A stretch of 64,000 bases of DNA from Rhea pennata (lineage: Eukaryota > Chordata > Aves > Rheiformes > Rheidae), in contig NC_084663.1 in the NCBI RefSeq assembly GCF_028389875.1, forward strand, positions 118,505,801-118,569,800, written 5' to 3'. This document shows, one piece after another, positions 1-12,800 of this stretch. The notes below the pieces were generated by a model. The model was not told the DNA's origin. It saw nothing but the letters and a program-made list of their open reading frames with translations, and did not search any database. The position numbers and the translations under genes are program-made. Each line of letters starts with the position of its first letter. The first letter of the stretch is position 1.

Positions 1-3000
1 AGCCAGATGGGTCCCCTGCGATGCTGGCAACTGCAGTGCGGACCACGCTTCTGTAGCCATATGGTTCCAACAGTAAAGAGTACAGCGCAGTGCAGAGTAT
101 TCATTTTTTTAAAACTGCACTGCACAAACGTCTACAGAGTCTGAGGCCACTTAGCTACAACAGGAAGAGAATATATTTAAATTAACAACTTTTTTTATTA
201 AAGTTTCTGTTTCATTGTTTACTTACATAAATAACAAAGATTACAAGAACCCTGAGAATTTATTTATATCCCTAGATTAATTGAACACAACACTTACAGT
301 AGTATGACCCAACATACAGGCCGTGTCCTGACTTTTAATGCTGTGGAGTTCCTGTCACTTTAAGAAATATGTCAAGGAAATTAAATAATATATGCCACTC
401 AGTGTTCCTTAAAACATTTAAATGCAGAATATAATTGAAACTCAAATCTCACATCAGTGGGGTTTTTTTAGCTTTTAACCTCAAACAATGAAAAAGTAGG
501 AGAAACAATATTTTACATTGGAATATTTTCTTTTTATTCTGGATTTATTTACACTGGCTTCACTTTGGAGCTGATAGTAAATGAAATTTTGACAGCTGGA
601 CAAAGTTCTTGTCTTGGAGGCCAGTATTTATTGTCTACAAATTGCTTCACAAGGTTAGCTATTCATAGCACTAATATATCTGAATGAATAGTACCCACAT
701 GAAATTTCACATTTCCCACTTTGCAATTCTAATATCTTTTCTCTGGATCCTGCTCACTGATCTTGACTAGGGTATTGGTTACTCAGCACTCTTAAAATCT
801 TATTCTGGCTATTATCAGGTAGGTACCCACATCCTCAGACAGCCTGAACCAACTGATGGGCATCTGTTTTATTTGCTTGGAGTATTTAGGGGACATATAA
901 CAATACTGGCTCTGGTTTTGTCTTATTTATACAAGCATTGGTTTAGACTCTTGGTGGAGATAAAATACCAAAAGCAAGCAACTTGCTAAACATCTTCTGT
1001 AAATAATGTAAATGCTGTACAGTTTCGTGGTAGAAATTTAACATTGGAAGATTAGGAGGGATATTTATAAAAACATCTGACAAGCGATGTACCATGTAGT
1101 AGATGGAATAGATTTTTCCCATATGAAACAAACACATTTATATCAACATTACATGAAAGGTGATGTGAATGTCCATTAGACTGTAATGTAGCCAGGCCAT
1201 CACCAGAGGTGATTGCATAAATAAATCTACTATTTGATCCAATTCCAAAGTCCAGGATGCCCTTGGAATCCTGGCAGTGCTGCAATGGTGCATATAACAG
1301 GTGGGGTTACTTTCCTGATATGAGGTCCTGAATGCTTAGTTTGATAGGTATACTTTGAATTAGCATAACTTTTGATGCAGAAAACAACATTCTGATGTAT
1401 TTTTAAATGATTTATGAAGCAGCAGGTTCATGAGCACCAGAGCTAAGCAAGTTGATTGTTTTGGAGGTTGATTGGTTTTGGTGCATATTTTGAACAAAGC
1501 TTACCAACAGACCGAGCACTTCCGTGGTCTCTCCCACCAGGAGAGTCTCCCGTGCCTACTATCAGCTGATGTGATGCTGCCATTCATCCCGCAGTAGCAG
1601 ACTAGTAGGATCTCTCTCTTCTACCTGACTACCTATTTCTTTGGAATTCTAGAAAACCTCTGTCTTGTTGTAAAATTGGCATTGGCAAATGGATAAAAAA
1701 GTTAGGTGGAAATCATAACAAGATGAATATAGTTATGCATCTGTGTACAAATGGCACAGAGAAATAATAAAAATTTTGCAAGAGAAAACTTTTAAAAAGA
1801 GAGTAAACTCTTGAAAGTTAATTAAATATCTTAAGCAACATGCTATATTTTAGGACATGTGTATTATTTGTTAAAGACTCCATTTGTTAAAGAGTTCTTT
1901 GCTCTTCTTGGAAATTACACAAGACTAAAATTTGAAATTGAAACTTAAGTTGATGATACTGCAGATTAAAAACATAAGCTAAGGTCATGCCCATGGTACT
2001 GAATATATTTACTTTCATGTCTGAACAAGGGGAAAAGTTATATTTAAGTGTTCAATATGTTAGATTAGGAGAAACCTCCAACTGAAACTTTAGACCCCGA
2101 TTGCATCTATGCTCTAATTCCAACCCATTTATGAAGATTTGGCTTTCTCTTTTAAGATTAAGACAGATTGGTAAATAATGTTGTAAACCACTGGAAAAAA
2201 TGCTTCCATATTTTGTCACACAAATTTCACACACGACACACCCATTTCTCTGGGGTTATGCAATGTCTCATATGCATGCTGACCTCAGGCAGATGCTGAC
2301 TTCCCAAAGGGATGGAATGTGCAATAGCCACATGGGCTATATAAAAGCTTGTGAATAATTGCTAGGATATTATAGTAAGTTTACATTTGGTGATGTTAGG
2401 CCACTACTTTTTTTGTTGTTGCTTGCTTGCTTGTTTTTGGTGCTTGCTCCACCTCTGGAGTGACTGCGATGTATACAACTGGAAATTGGAAGGACATGTG
2501 GAAGCCGCCTTGGCTTCACACCCTGTCTCCACTTTTCAGAGGTGTGCATGAGGCAGCCTGACTAACTGCCATTAACAGTAGCTTTTACTTGCTAGAACAC
2601 CATGGCAAATTATACTACTAAAATCTGGCTAGGAAGGGAAAAGACAGATGATCTGAAGAAAATAAGAGAGTATATTAACATAAAAGTTATTGGAGATCAT
2701 TGCTGAAACAGTACAAAATCTGCACTCTATTCTCTTATGTCGAGTACCCAGGCAGGTGGATTTTCTTTGACTTTTTCAGCCACCTTGAACTACCAGAGCT
2801 GCCTATGAGCAACAAAAGAAATTAAAAATTGTGTAAGTTAATAAGCCTGTCTACTTCAAGACATATTTTATGTTTCCACAGTATATAAATTCTTGTCTGG
2901 CAGGATAAGGTATTTTACTTTTTCATGGATACTTTGCTAGTTTCTTTTCCCCCATGAGGGTACTAAAAGTTTTGCGTATCATTAGCTTTCCTTTAAGCCA

Positions 3001-3200
3001 TTAGAAAACTGAGGGCTTCTTATATTTGACCCAAGCGTTTTGTTAAATTTGACAATTGAAGCTCTGCGAAAGCTGCATCTACAGCATTTTTGGACTCAAG
3101 TAATTTGTTGGTTACAAAACGTGTCAATTACAGAGTACTTCTTACCTAAAACCAGTTGGAACAGAAGGGAAATAGTTAAATATGCCTCTACTAACTTCAG
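1..3200. other. Intergenic AT-rich DNA upstream of DOP1B
   Basis: No coding exon, RNA gene or clear mobile element is recognisable here. By mammalian synteny a carbonyl reductase gene (CBR1/CBR3) would lie upstream on the + strand, but I could not find its characteristic C-terminal coding sequence. A TTTATT near 194-200 would be a polyadenylation signal for a minus-strand transcript, and an AATAAA lies near 1,766 on the + strand; neither can be tied to a gene. Short open frames on the minus strand (943-1,285) have no recognisable family and are probably chance. Confidence 0.5.
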
Positions 3201-3858
3201 GATAATGGAAATACACAGATTGGCTGCCAGAATGAGCAGGGGGAAACGAAAGAAAAACCGCCTTGTTTCCCACTCGCGGCCGAGGCTGCGCGGGAAGCGG
3301 GTTGGCGGCGGGGCGCCTCAGGGGCGTTAGCGCTACGGGATGGGAGCGAGCCGTTGACGGGTCGCGCCGGGGAAGGCCCTGACGGCATTAGCCCGGGTAC
3401 TGCTGCTGGTTCAGCGGAGGCGGTACGGAGGCTCTGGCTAAGAGCCGAGGTTCCCCGTGCGGTCGGGAAAGAAGAGGGAAGCGCCTTCCCCGGCCGTCGC
3501 GATGCTGCGGAGCGTCGCCCGGCGCCCAGCGGAGCTCTCGCACCGCCGCCGCCAGGGGGCGCGCCTCGCCGCGCCTCGCCGCGCAGCGCCGTTGGGCCGT
3601 ACCATTGCCGCGCGAGGCGGCGGAGATAACCCCGCGGGGGCTGCAGCGCTCACCGGGGCGGGCAGCTCCCCCCCGTGCCTCGGCAGCGGAGGAGGAGGAG
3701 GAGGATCAGGGGCCGCCGCAGCGCGGGAACACGCGGTGCCTGCCTCCCTTGTGGCCTAGGTTCGTCCTCCCACCAGCATCCCCCCACTCTGCGTCCATGG
3801 AATCGCCCGGCTGCCGACTGCGGCGGAGGGGGGGGGGGGGAACGGTCTGCGCCCTCCT

Positions 3859-3872
3859 GTTGCCATAGCGAC
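3859..3872 (+). promoter_or_regulatory. RFX-type X-box motif
   Basis: The 14 bases GTTGCCATAGCGAC match the palindromic RFX consensus GTTGCCATGGCAAC at 12 of 14 positions. Both GTTGCC and the central AT are exact, and the second half-site has two changes. It sits immediately upstream of the tandem GC boxes inside the CpG island, a usual place for functional RFX sites. Binding is inferred from the motif only. Confidence 0.45.
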
Positions 3873-3880
3873 TGCGGGGT

Positions 3881-3910
3881 GCCGCCCGCCCCGCCCCGCC
3901 CCGCCCCGGG
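3881..3910 (+). promoter_or_regulatory. Tandem GC boxes (SP/KLF sites)
   Basis: One CCGCCCG unit is followed by four consecutive CCGCCCC-type units, the classical SP1/KLF binding element. Together with the lack of any TATA box nearby they suggest a TATA-less housekeeping promoter for DOP1B, with initiation shortly downstream. Confidence 0.5.
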
Positions 3911-3995
3911 ACACGTCGCCGCGGAGCCGCCGCCGGTGCCGCGCCCGCACCGCTGAGAGGCCGCCGTGGCGGGAGGTCCGCGGGGCCCTTCCCAG
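3911..3995 (+). other. DOP1B: Possible DOP1B non-coding exon 1
   Basis: A sequence CCCAG followed by GTGCGC at 3,995/3,996 is a plausible 5' splice site just downstream of the GC boxes. It could join to the acceptor of the first coding exon at 6,724. Human DOP1B also has a non-coding first exon. Transcription start and exon boundaries cannot be fixed from sequence; other GT sites in the island are possible. Confidence 0.25.
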
Positions 3996-6723
3996 GTGCG
4001 CGGGTGGCGGGCAGCGCTGCCGGGCGCGGGCATCCGGGGCGCCGCCCGCGTGCGGCCGGTGCGGGCCCCGAGCGAGGGTCGGGGGAGGGGGGGGCGCGCT
4101 GTGGCAGAGCCGCGGCAGGGCCTCGCCGCGGGGCGGCTGGCGCGGGGCGGCTCTGCGCGGCGGGGCCTGGCCGCGATGGCGGGGGAGGCACAACCGCCGC
4201 CCGGCCGCGGGCTCCGCCGAGAGCAGCAGCCGCCGCCGCCGCCGGCGTGTGTGTGTGTGTGGGGGGGCATCCGCGACAGGCGGTGCGGCAGGGAAAGGCG
4301 ATGTCTCCCGCGACCGGCTGCCGGGCACCGGTGCCCCGCTCACCTGTCCTTAAGCGCCGCTGGGAGCTGCTGCGTTTAACTGTGAATGTCTCAGTTCACT
4401 AACGAAGTTTGTGACCTGGGCGTTGGAAGAGGCTCCTGAAGGTCACTGGCCAATGGCTTCGTTTTTTTATTTTTTATTTTTTTTAATCCTGCCGTTGTGT
4501 ATAGGCACAAATCTGATCTGTTAACTGTATTTTAACTCTTCGGTTTTTCAAAACTTGCCGACATCTAACTGTAAAACATGTATTGATTTTCATGTAAGCC
4601 TAAACCGTCACAGCTCTTCTGGATGAGAAGTCACTGTCCACCCATCTTTTCATGGCAAAGTCCAAAGGAAGTGTCTTAAGCATCTTGAGAACTGAATAAA
4701 CCAAACTGTTCTCTTTCAAATGAAATTTTGTTAGATCTTGTTTTCTTTTGTGGTACGTTTTGTTTTGTTTTCCTATACTTATCAGAAAAAAAAAAAAGAC
4801 AGCCAAAAATCTACTTAAATTTTACTTAAGCAGATCAGGTTTTAATGCCATGAGAATGCTTTAGGATATGAATTTCATAGAATACTTACAGCATCTAAAT
4901 GCTGTTGGTAGTTTGATTGCTCCTTGTTGTCTAAGTGGATTCACACATAAATACTTCCCTTACAAATTAAGAAGTTTGTTGTGTTCTGTTAGCAAAATAC
5001 TTAACTGAGTCTAAACGGTCATAACAAATGGCAACAATCTTGACCTGGCAGAGAGCTATTAGGATACTTCCTAGCTAATGCATTGATTTAAGGCAAATGA
5101 ATACAGTTGAATAGTCCAATGATTGAGATGCTCATGTGAGATGAGGGAAATAGAGTTCAGATTCTTGTTCTGCCTGCTTCAGGGCAATATTTATATTGGA
5201 TTGTGAGTTATTTTTCTGACAGTATATTGCACATTTGCCACTTTGTTAGACAAATAGAAGGATTGCCTTTCTTAAGTTTCCTGGAGCAAGGGTGTCTATA
5301 TCTCAGATGAATGGTCTGTTCTGCAAGCTAGTGTTTTTTTTTTTTCTCTCTCTGCTATGAGGTACTGCATACATCTTGGTTAAAACAGAATGTTTTGAAA
5401 TACTGTGGCATTAAAAAAAAAGAAAAAAGAAATAAAGAGAGGTACAATGCCTTCAGGGCTACGCTGCTTTTTTTTTTTTTTTTTTAATCAATACACTTTT
5501 CTTCATGGTATAGATATAGGCTGGACAACATCCAGTGGTTATATCAGCAGTGACTGAATCCTGCAATCAGGGAATGCAGAGATGGCTTAAAGCTGCCTTT
5601 AAATTCATTCCCCCTTTTTGACTGCATTCAGCATTTTCCTGTCTCTGATAATTTGCTGCTAAAATCTTGTCTTGATGTAATTATTGTTGCTAATTAAAGT
5701 TAATGGAGAAGATACTAAAAATCATTAACTGAATAATTGTAACTATGACACATCTGTCACAGCTTCTTTTTAAAATGCTTATTTATATAAGGAAGAATGC
5801 TTAGACTTATTTTTGTGTCCTAAAGATAAGAAACAAAATGCAAAGACAGATCTCTTCTAGAAACATTATAAAATGTTAATGTTATAGGATTGAACTTTGT
5901 TTCTGTCTCAGTGATGCAGCACAGGTTGTCATAAGCTTGTTCGTAAACCAACGTATCTGTCTAAAAGAGTATTTTGATGCTAGGTCAAGGGAGAACTAGT
6001 ATCATAGTTAGCATAGGAGCACAGGCATGATTGCCAGTGCTGAAAACACAGTCAGGCCTGTTTCCTGTTGCTCTAAAACTGTGGGTTTTTTTGTTTTTTT
6101 TTTTTTTTTTTTTTTTCAAATGCATTACAGACTATGAGAAAATCAGGTCTGTAAAATGTGACTTTTTCTCTGTAAGAAGTACTAGTACCTTTGGTAATAT
6201 AAAGGAAGAAAACAATTCAAGCATCTGCTTGACAATTAGAGATGCAGGCTTCTGAGAGCTCTTTCTACTGTGGGCTGAGAGGCCCACAGGATTTCTCTGA
6301 AAAATTATGCTTTGATATGAAACGTTTCAAATTCTACTGTTACAGACAATTTTTTTGACCTTTCAAAATGCTGTACAGATATGAAAAGTAGTTACTTCTC
6401 CTTAAGTTTTTTTCAGCATTTGACTGTTGATGATGAAACCTTATAGTTTCGTTTCCTCTTTTACTGTGTGTGAGTTCCACATATGTGAAAGAAAAAGCAT
6501 GTTTCATAAAAAGAATGTGACTGCCAAACCACAAAAACAGGAACAGTGTGAAACTGGAGTCATGCCAGTAAAACTATTTTTAACTCCATTTTGAAATTTG
6601 ATCAAATGGCTTGTTTATTGTGATCCTTTAGTTTTTCTTTACATATACTGCAATCTTATAATAGTTTAGGTACGTCAACTTTAATGTGCATTATCTATTC
6701 ATAACTGTGTGCATGTTTATCAG

Positions 6724-6890
6724 GAAATTTCACCTTGGTCTGAGAACCTAAGATGGATCCAGAAGAGCAGGAGTTATCTGGTGACTACAGATATAGAAAT
6801 TATTCTTCAGCAATTGAGAAAGCTTTGAGAAACTTCGAATCATCAAGTGAATGGGCAGATCTTATATCTTCCCTTGGCAAACTCAACAAG
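6724..6890 (+). CDS. DOP1B: DOP1B exon 2 (first coding exon; 5' UTR plus residues 1-46)
   Basis: Acceptor TTTATCAG precedes 6,724. The ATG at 6,753 has A at -3 and G at +4, and an in-frame TGA at 6,741 rules out an upstream start in this exon. The segment [16 protein letters not shown] is the hallmark N-terminus of Dopey proteins. It ends phase 0 at donor GTACTG. Confidence 0.95.
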
Positions 6891-9800
6891 GTACTGTATC
6901 ACAGACATGTTTTCATTTGTTTATTTTTTATTTCTATTAACTTTTTTGTAAATTACCGTACTTGGCACAGGTGAAAAATGACCCAAATAGTGTAGAAGCA
7001 AAAAATACCAGCTAGCAAAAGAAAGGTAAGGAAGTAGCTAAATCAGTGCCTTTTATATGAATGTGAGAAGTTGTGATAAAACCACCAGAACTTTTCATGA
7101 AACAGTGTTTGTTTCCTTTATGCAACTTAACTCTGACTTCTTTTTTGAGGAACAAAAACCTCAGGTTGCTAGTTAAACTCACTAAAGCAGCTAAGTAAGT
7201 CTTTATAAAGAATAAATGTCACAAGGTTTAATACAGTATCTGAGTCAAAATTTTTATTGAAAACTTATGTTTACTTGTCCATACTCTTGTATTTGGGGAA
7301 ATAAGTGATTTGCTGATGGTGGTGGGGTTTTTTTGTTGTTTTTTTTTTTTTTTTTGTTTTGGTTTGTTTTTTTTTGTTCCAGAGCAGCTCTTGCCCGTAT
7401 AGGATACAGCTGATTACACCTGCATTATAAATGCATACTTTATGGTTCCATCAGCCAGGACTGTGATAGCGGTTTTCCTATATAAGTCTTTTTCTTTCTA
7501 GGAAGTGTCCTCTTCTCTTGCTCAAGAAACCGTGTACATTATTTGTCTGCCTTTTGGTCTCTTAATTTAAAGCTCTTCCTGAGCCATATATAGGGCAAGA
7601 GTAGTTATAGTCATTGGGAAATAGGATGGGAGGAGAGAGCTCTTACAGGATTCATAAGAAAATATCTCTTGTTATGAGATAAACATCTTGCATGCCTTTG
7701 GTGTGGTTGCTGAACCTTAATTCTTCAGTGTTTTCCATGGGAAGGAGGATGAAAACTGAGGGGTTTTTTTCTCCCTGAGCATGACAATGTTTTGTCCTCT
7801 TCAGATGAGAGAAGCTGGATATTGCTGAGGCAGTAGGAGTTACAAGTTTCTGCCTTCATTGTTTCTCCCTGATCCCTGCTGATGGGCACATATTAAGGGC
7901 CATAAGGATAAGCTGAGGCGTTCAGAATGCTTCTTAAATTATTTCTTCTTTTTTCCATTTGAGAGTGAGATAATACTCAGCTATGGCAAGTAGGCTTTTA
8001 TTTTATTGATTTTTTTTAATGTTAACCTAGGTGTATACGCTGTGACTGACTAATGTCTATCTGAAACTCTCATTCAGATATGGAACTGCCAAAATATGCT
8101 GCAGCATAGCAGAAACAAAGCAAAAAAGCTTTCAGCTGTTACATCTGTCCATCTGCTGTGGTATTTTGTGGACTTAATCTTCTTAGAAGCAAAAGAGTTG
8201 GTAGAACAAATAACCCCCTGTGTTCATCTGCTTCTGTCTGTTATCTGAAAATAAGGGTGATAGTTCAGAGGAATATTCCACAGACAGGAAGACTATGAAA
8301 TAAGTTGGCAATAGCTTAACTCTTCTAATTAACTGGGATTCTTATACCCTGAAACATAAACAGAACTCAACAACGTTTGTTTCCAGTATTTTGCTAACAT
8401 GAGTCTAACTTGTGCTAGAATCAGTTTTTGAAATTTGAGGATAAATAAAAGAGCAGGGAGAGAATGGATAGGAGGAAGATCAACAATATCTCAGTAATAA
8501 AATGTTTTAGGCTGTATTTTTAACACTGACACAACTATATTCAGGAAGCTGGGTGTCAGTAACAAGTGTAATGATGCCTATTACTAAGCAAGTGTGCCAA
8601 TGCTGAAGTAGGAAGAGAGAAAAGGAAGAGAGCTGAGGAGCTTGATTGGGGTTGACTTTTCGTATTTCTGCAGTAGCATGGAAGAAGCCTAGAAGATACC
8701 TCTTAAGCATATGCCTCTTCGGGATTTATGTATTGCTCTCTTGAATTGTGAGTGTTCTTGCTTATATGCTTGTAGTATTTTCTCAGGCTTTTGCTCTTAC
8801 AGGCAGGGTTCACCAATACCTTGCAATACTAAGTCTCACAAGTTAACACATGCATATAAACCTCTTTCCATATAAACTTACTAGGTTTACCCTTTCAATT
8901 CAAGGACTAGAAGAAACAGTATGGGCTCACCTTGTGAGGGGGGAAAAGAATAAAGGGAGTCAACCCAGATCCCAGCTTCATGTTCTTGGCTACCACGAGG
9001 CAACACAATCCTTTAGCCTTGGCTGATACAAGTGGTTTTAGATCTTGCAGTTGTTATTTCTCGAGGAAAAGAGATGGTTCTGCTATGTCTTTCTGTTACT
9101 ATTCAGCCACCAAAGTTAAGCTGGAGGTTTTATCTTCTTAGTTTAAAAAGTCACAATAAAATAAACATCTGTTTCATTGTGGCTTTTAGAAGCACACAAG
9201 CAACAGAGAAACTGTTTAACTGAATGGCTTTGTCACTTGAGGGAGATGAGTCTTACCTAAGTTGAGATGTCTTCAGTGTAGGCAGCTTTACCTTCAATCC
9301 CTTCTAGGCAGGGAGAGAGGCAAGAGGTGGGTTTTTTGGTTGTTGCTGAGTTTTGTGTGTGTGACTGACTGACTGACCTCATCTTAGAGCTGACGTTTAA
9401 GTAGATCAGATGAATCCTGTCCTCGAATTGCATGTGTCCCTCACTGACATCATAGGGAGCCTGAGGTGAGACAGTACGTTTTGCTCATGTTTTCAGCTGA
9501 GCTGGGCCTCTAAGGTTAGGTGAGATAACTGTCCTCTGTAGTGTCCTGTGGACATGTTAGAAAAAGCAGCATCTCTCCATCCTTTACTCATGCTCACACT
9601 TTGTTCATAGAAAAGTTAAAGTCACAAAACTTCTTATGTTACAGTATGCTAATCTGTGTAGTGTGTATGTATTATGCATCATCATAGTGAAGGGGAATCA
9701 GTAGAAAGTAATGTTTATAGATGGTTTTAGATGAGAGAAGAATATAAATGAACATATGGGAACAGATGGCCTTAAAGAAAAGATAAGTATGGATATTAAT

Positions 9801-12800
9801 GTTTAATATCCATAGATTCAGCTTGGCTATGAAACTTACCCATATTCCAGCTGTGAATCTCTTTCTCTCCTTGGCTTCTGTTGAGTCCTAGTGCTAGTTA
9901 GTGTAAACCATTCATTTGGTAGCTGCTGCCTGTTTAGGCTGCTCTGTGCTTTGAGAAGTAGGATTATTCACTTAATACTGTCTAGATACAGCTTTAAACT
10001 GTTTCTGTGGTGTGTGGGGTTTTTTTTTGTTTTGTTTTTGTTTCTTCTATAATCCTGCATTTATTCACTGTTTGGAAAGTGCTATGTTGTGCCTAAGGTT
10101 TTCAGATGTTCTATACAGATTGCTGCATCCAAAGTTCAGTAATCCTTTTCAGTAGTCTTTGTGCCCAAATGTGATTATGCTATTGCAGATTTTGCTAGCT
10201 TGTTTTAATGTTGGAGTAGGATACAAATCTGCAGAGTTACTTTTGATAGAAGAAATTGCTGATTTTGTTCTTTCACTACTTTTTAAACTTAGAAATAGGT
10301 GATAGTTGAGCATATGTGGGCTTGTCAATGAAACAGATGCTTTAAACATAATTTTCACATCCAAAAGCTGCTAGCTCTTTTATTCAGAGTATGAATTCAA
10401 AGTATGTAAAATGCATATAAAAGCATTCATATAGGGGGGACTTTTTGAATATTTTGAAAGCCTCTTAATTGCCTGAAGTTATGAAAATCCAATTGCATGG
10501 TTTGTCTGAGTGCTTTTAATCCAGATCATAGGCATATATTTTTCTAGGTGTTTTAAATGTCTGGGTGCAAGTTAACAGTAGGTAAGTAGTAAACAGTAGG
10601 TTTGCCAAAGGAAGAGCGGAGAAATAGTAAACACTGGATTCTACAGCCTGCTTTTCTAAGAAAGCTACCAAAGGAGGTTTCTGAAACAGTCTCTAAAACT
10701 TGATGGTTTACATACGAGCACAAAATCTTACTGAGTTTTGGAGGGTGAGTGTTTAAATTCTCCTGTTTGCACAGTTAATCCACATATCGAGAAGACTTTA
10801 TCTGTTTGACAAGAATGACGGACAGAACTTTGTCATGAATATTGACAGAAATATCTATGTAAACTATTTTTAACAGTTGTCAGATATCATTGGCATGGAG
10901 CTTCCATGGAAGCTCAGTAATGACTCTCAATTACCTTGAGATCTGCTGGCAAAGCAGACGGATGCTTCTTTTCCAAGCAGGATGTTCACTTGTAATTGCT
11001 GTTCACTATGAAAACAAAATAATGATCTTCGAAAATTAGTTGTTATAGAAGGATTTGTTTCATGCTTACAGCGTGGTTGACTTGCTCAATAATGACAACA
11101 GCACTTGCTCTAAAAAAGTACAGTTGCATTGCTTTTTGTCCTTGGCTATAACACAAGTGTGTAAATGGACTATTTTTTATTCCTTGCAATACTAATTTTT
11201 AGCTTTCAGTCTGCAATTTCAAGGCATTTGTTTTAAATTTGACTTTCAGTAGAAAATAAGAATGTTACTTTTTTGTTTCCATAGGCTTTTATTCCATCAA
11301 AAGCTTGAAGTTTGATATATCAACCAAACACTTGACCTGTTTGGAGAGGAAGTGTGAAGAAACCAAAAAAAGTGTTGCAACTACGCAACTCTCTTATCTC
11401 AATAGCAACACTTACTATTACAATGTATCTGCTCTTGAGGGGAGAGAAGAGGAGGAGTCTTCCTAAAATATGGATTTTGTGAGCATAGCTATGAATTACA
11501 CCAGTTATTTCATATGAGAGCTACTGACCACTGTGTCTTTGTGAAGACTTGTTTGCTGAGTTAACAATTATGGGCACTGCTGGCCATATGTTGCAGACAA
11601 GCTGTATATCTTTGAGAAGAAGGGAGGTTTTGCCTTCTAACTGATTTATGGAACATCACCACACCCAATGCATGAATGCAGTGTGTAGAACTGGAGATAC
11701 GTTATAATGATAAAACCAGGAGTAGGTTTGCTTCTATACATAACTCATATTTTAGTAGTTTCAGCTGTTAACTTTAATATAACTCCAACTCCAATTTAGT
11801 TTCCTGACCATCATCTTTGAACTTCATGCTCCTGGTTTTATGAAAGCTGGAGCTTTGTTTAAGATGTCTTTCATACTTCTTCCTCAGAGGAAGACAAATC
11901 ATAGGCTCTCCTTCTCCCCTCTTCCCCTACAACCACTGTTGTCTGAAACAAGAATTACAGTAATTCCTAATTGAAAGTAGTTTTATAAATTGATGGGCAC
12001 ACTGCATTATTTTTGTGGAAATCTGACTATGTAAATACAAATATTTACTTCATTTACCTTTTTTTAATCTTTGCAAATTGATCAAATTGATCTTTGATGG
12101 TGCTATAAAGCAGTGCAGACTTTCTTAAAGTTAAATTCAATACTTGTTCAGAAAATACTTTTCAAGCATGAAGGAAGAAGAATGCCTTGCCTATACAGTA
12201 ATTTTCTATTATTTATAAAAGAAAAATGTTTATTTTGCAGACAATGCCTTGTATTTGAGAAGCAGAATAATGTATTCATTGAAGACTTTTTTTAAGCAAG
12301 CGGGTCACTAAATATAAGTATCTGAACTTACACAAAAGTGTATCTAAGTTTGCCCACTAAGAAGGTTCTACTAATTCTCAGGATTAAGTAAGTCTAGGCT
12401 GTTTGTAGACTTAATGGTTGTAGTGGGAAAGCATGCTTTTTCTGTGTGTTTTGCCCTACCAATAAAGAAAGAGAAGAATTAGGTGAGGAGGGTTTCTGGT
12501 CAGAGAAGTTGAGAAAAATGAGCTTCTCATTAGCAGGTTTGAAAATCATACCTAGCTACATTGTAAAATCATTCAGTATCCATCTTTCTCTTAAAGTTTA
12601 ACTTGTTAAGTAACTCTTAAACTGTTGATACAGGGAGGGAGGATTTCTTAGGAAAGTCAGTAATGGTAAATGGCAATAGGACAAAAACATGTGGCTATCT
12701 CCTTGATAAACATGAGGGAAACTTCCTGGTGACTCTTAATTAAAATCTTTGGATAAAGACCAAAATACTATTTTTCCTCATTTTGTTCAGGTGTTTCCAT

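Larger units (their letters stand above)
3240..4400. promoter_or_regulatory. DOP1B: CpG island, DOP1B promoter region
   Basis: Base composition changes abruptly from AT-rich to very GC- and CpG-rich at about 3,260 and returns to AT-rich at about 4,400. The block holds five tandem CCGCC-type GC boxes (3,881-3,910), a run of about 13 G (3,829-3,841) and a short GT repeat (4,246-4,262). It lies about 2.4 kb upstream of the first coding exon of DOP1B, so it is the natural promoter and non-coding exon 1 region. It could also fire in the minus direction, but no divergent gene is visible. The several long open frames inside it are products of GC richness, not genes. Confidence 0.8.

Noticed and set aside
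1-1300. 3' end of a CBR1/CBR3-like gene at the window start
   Set aside because: Expected by synteny, but no carbonyl-reductase C-terminal coding sequence could be seen on either strand.
3650-4270. 206-codon minus-strand open frame and companions in the first CpG island
   Set aside because: Same GC artefact; proline/arginine-rich with no family resemblance, and it overlaps promoter elements.
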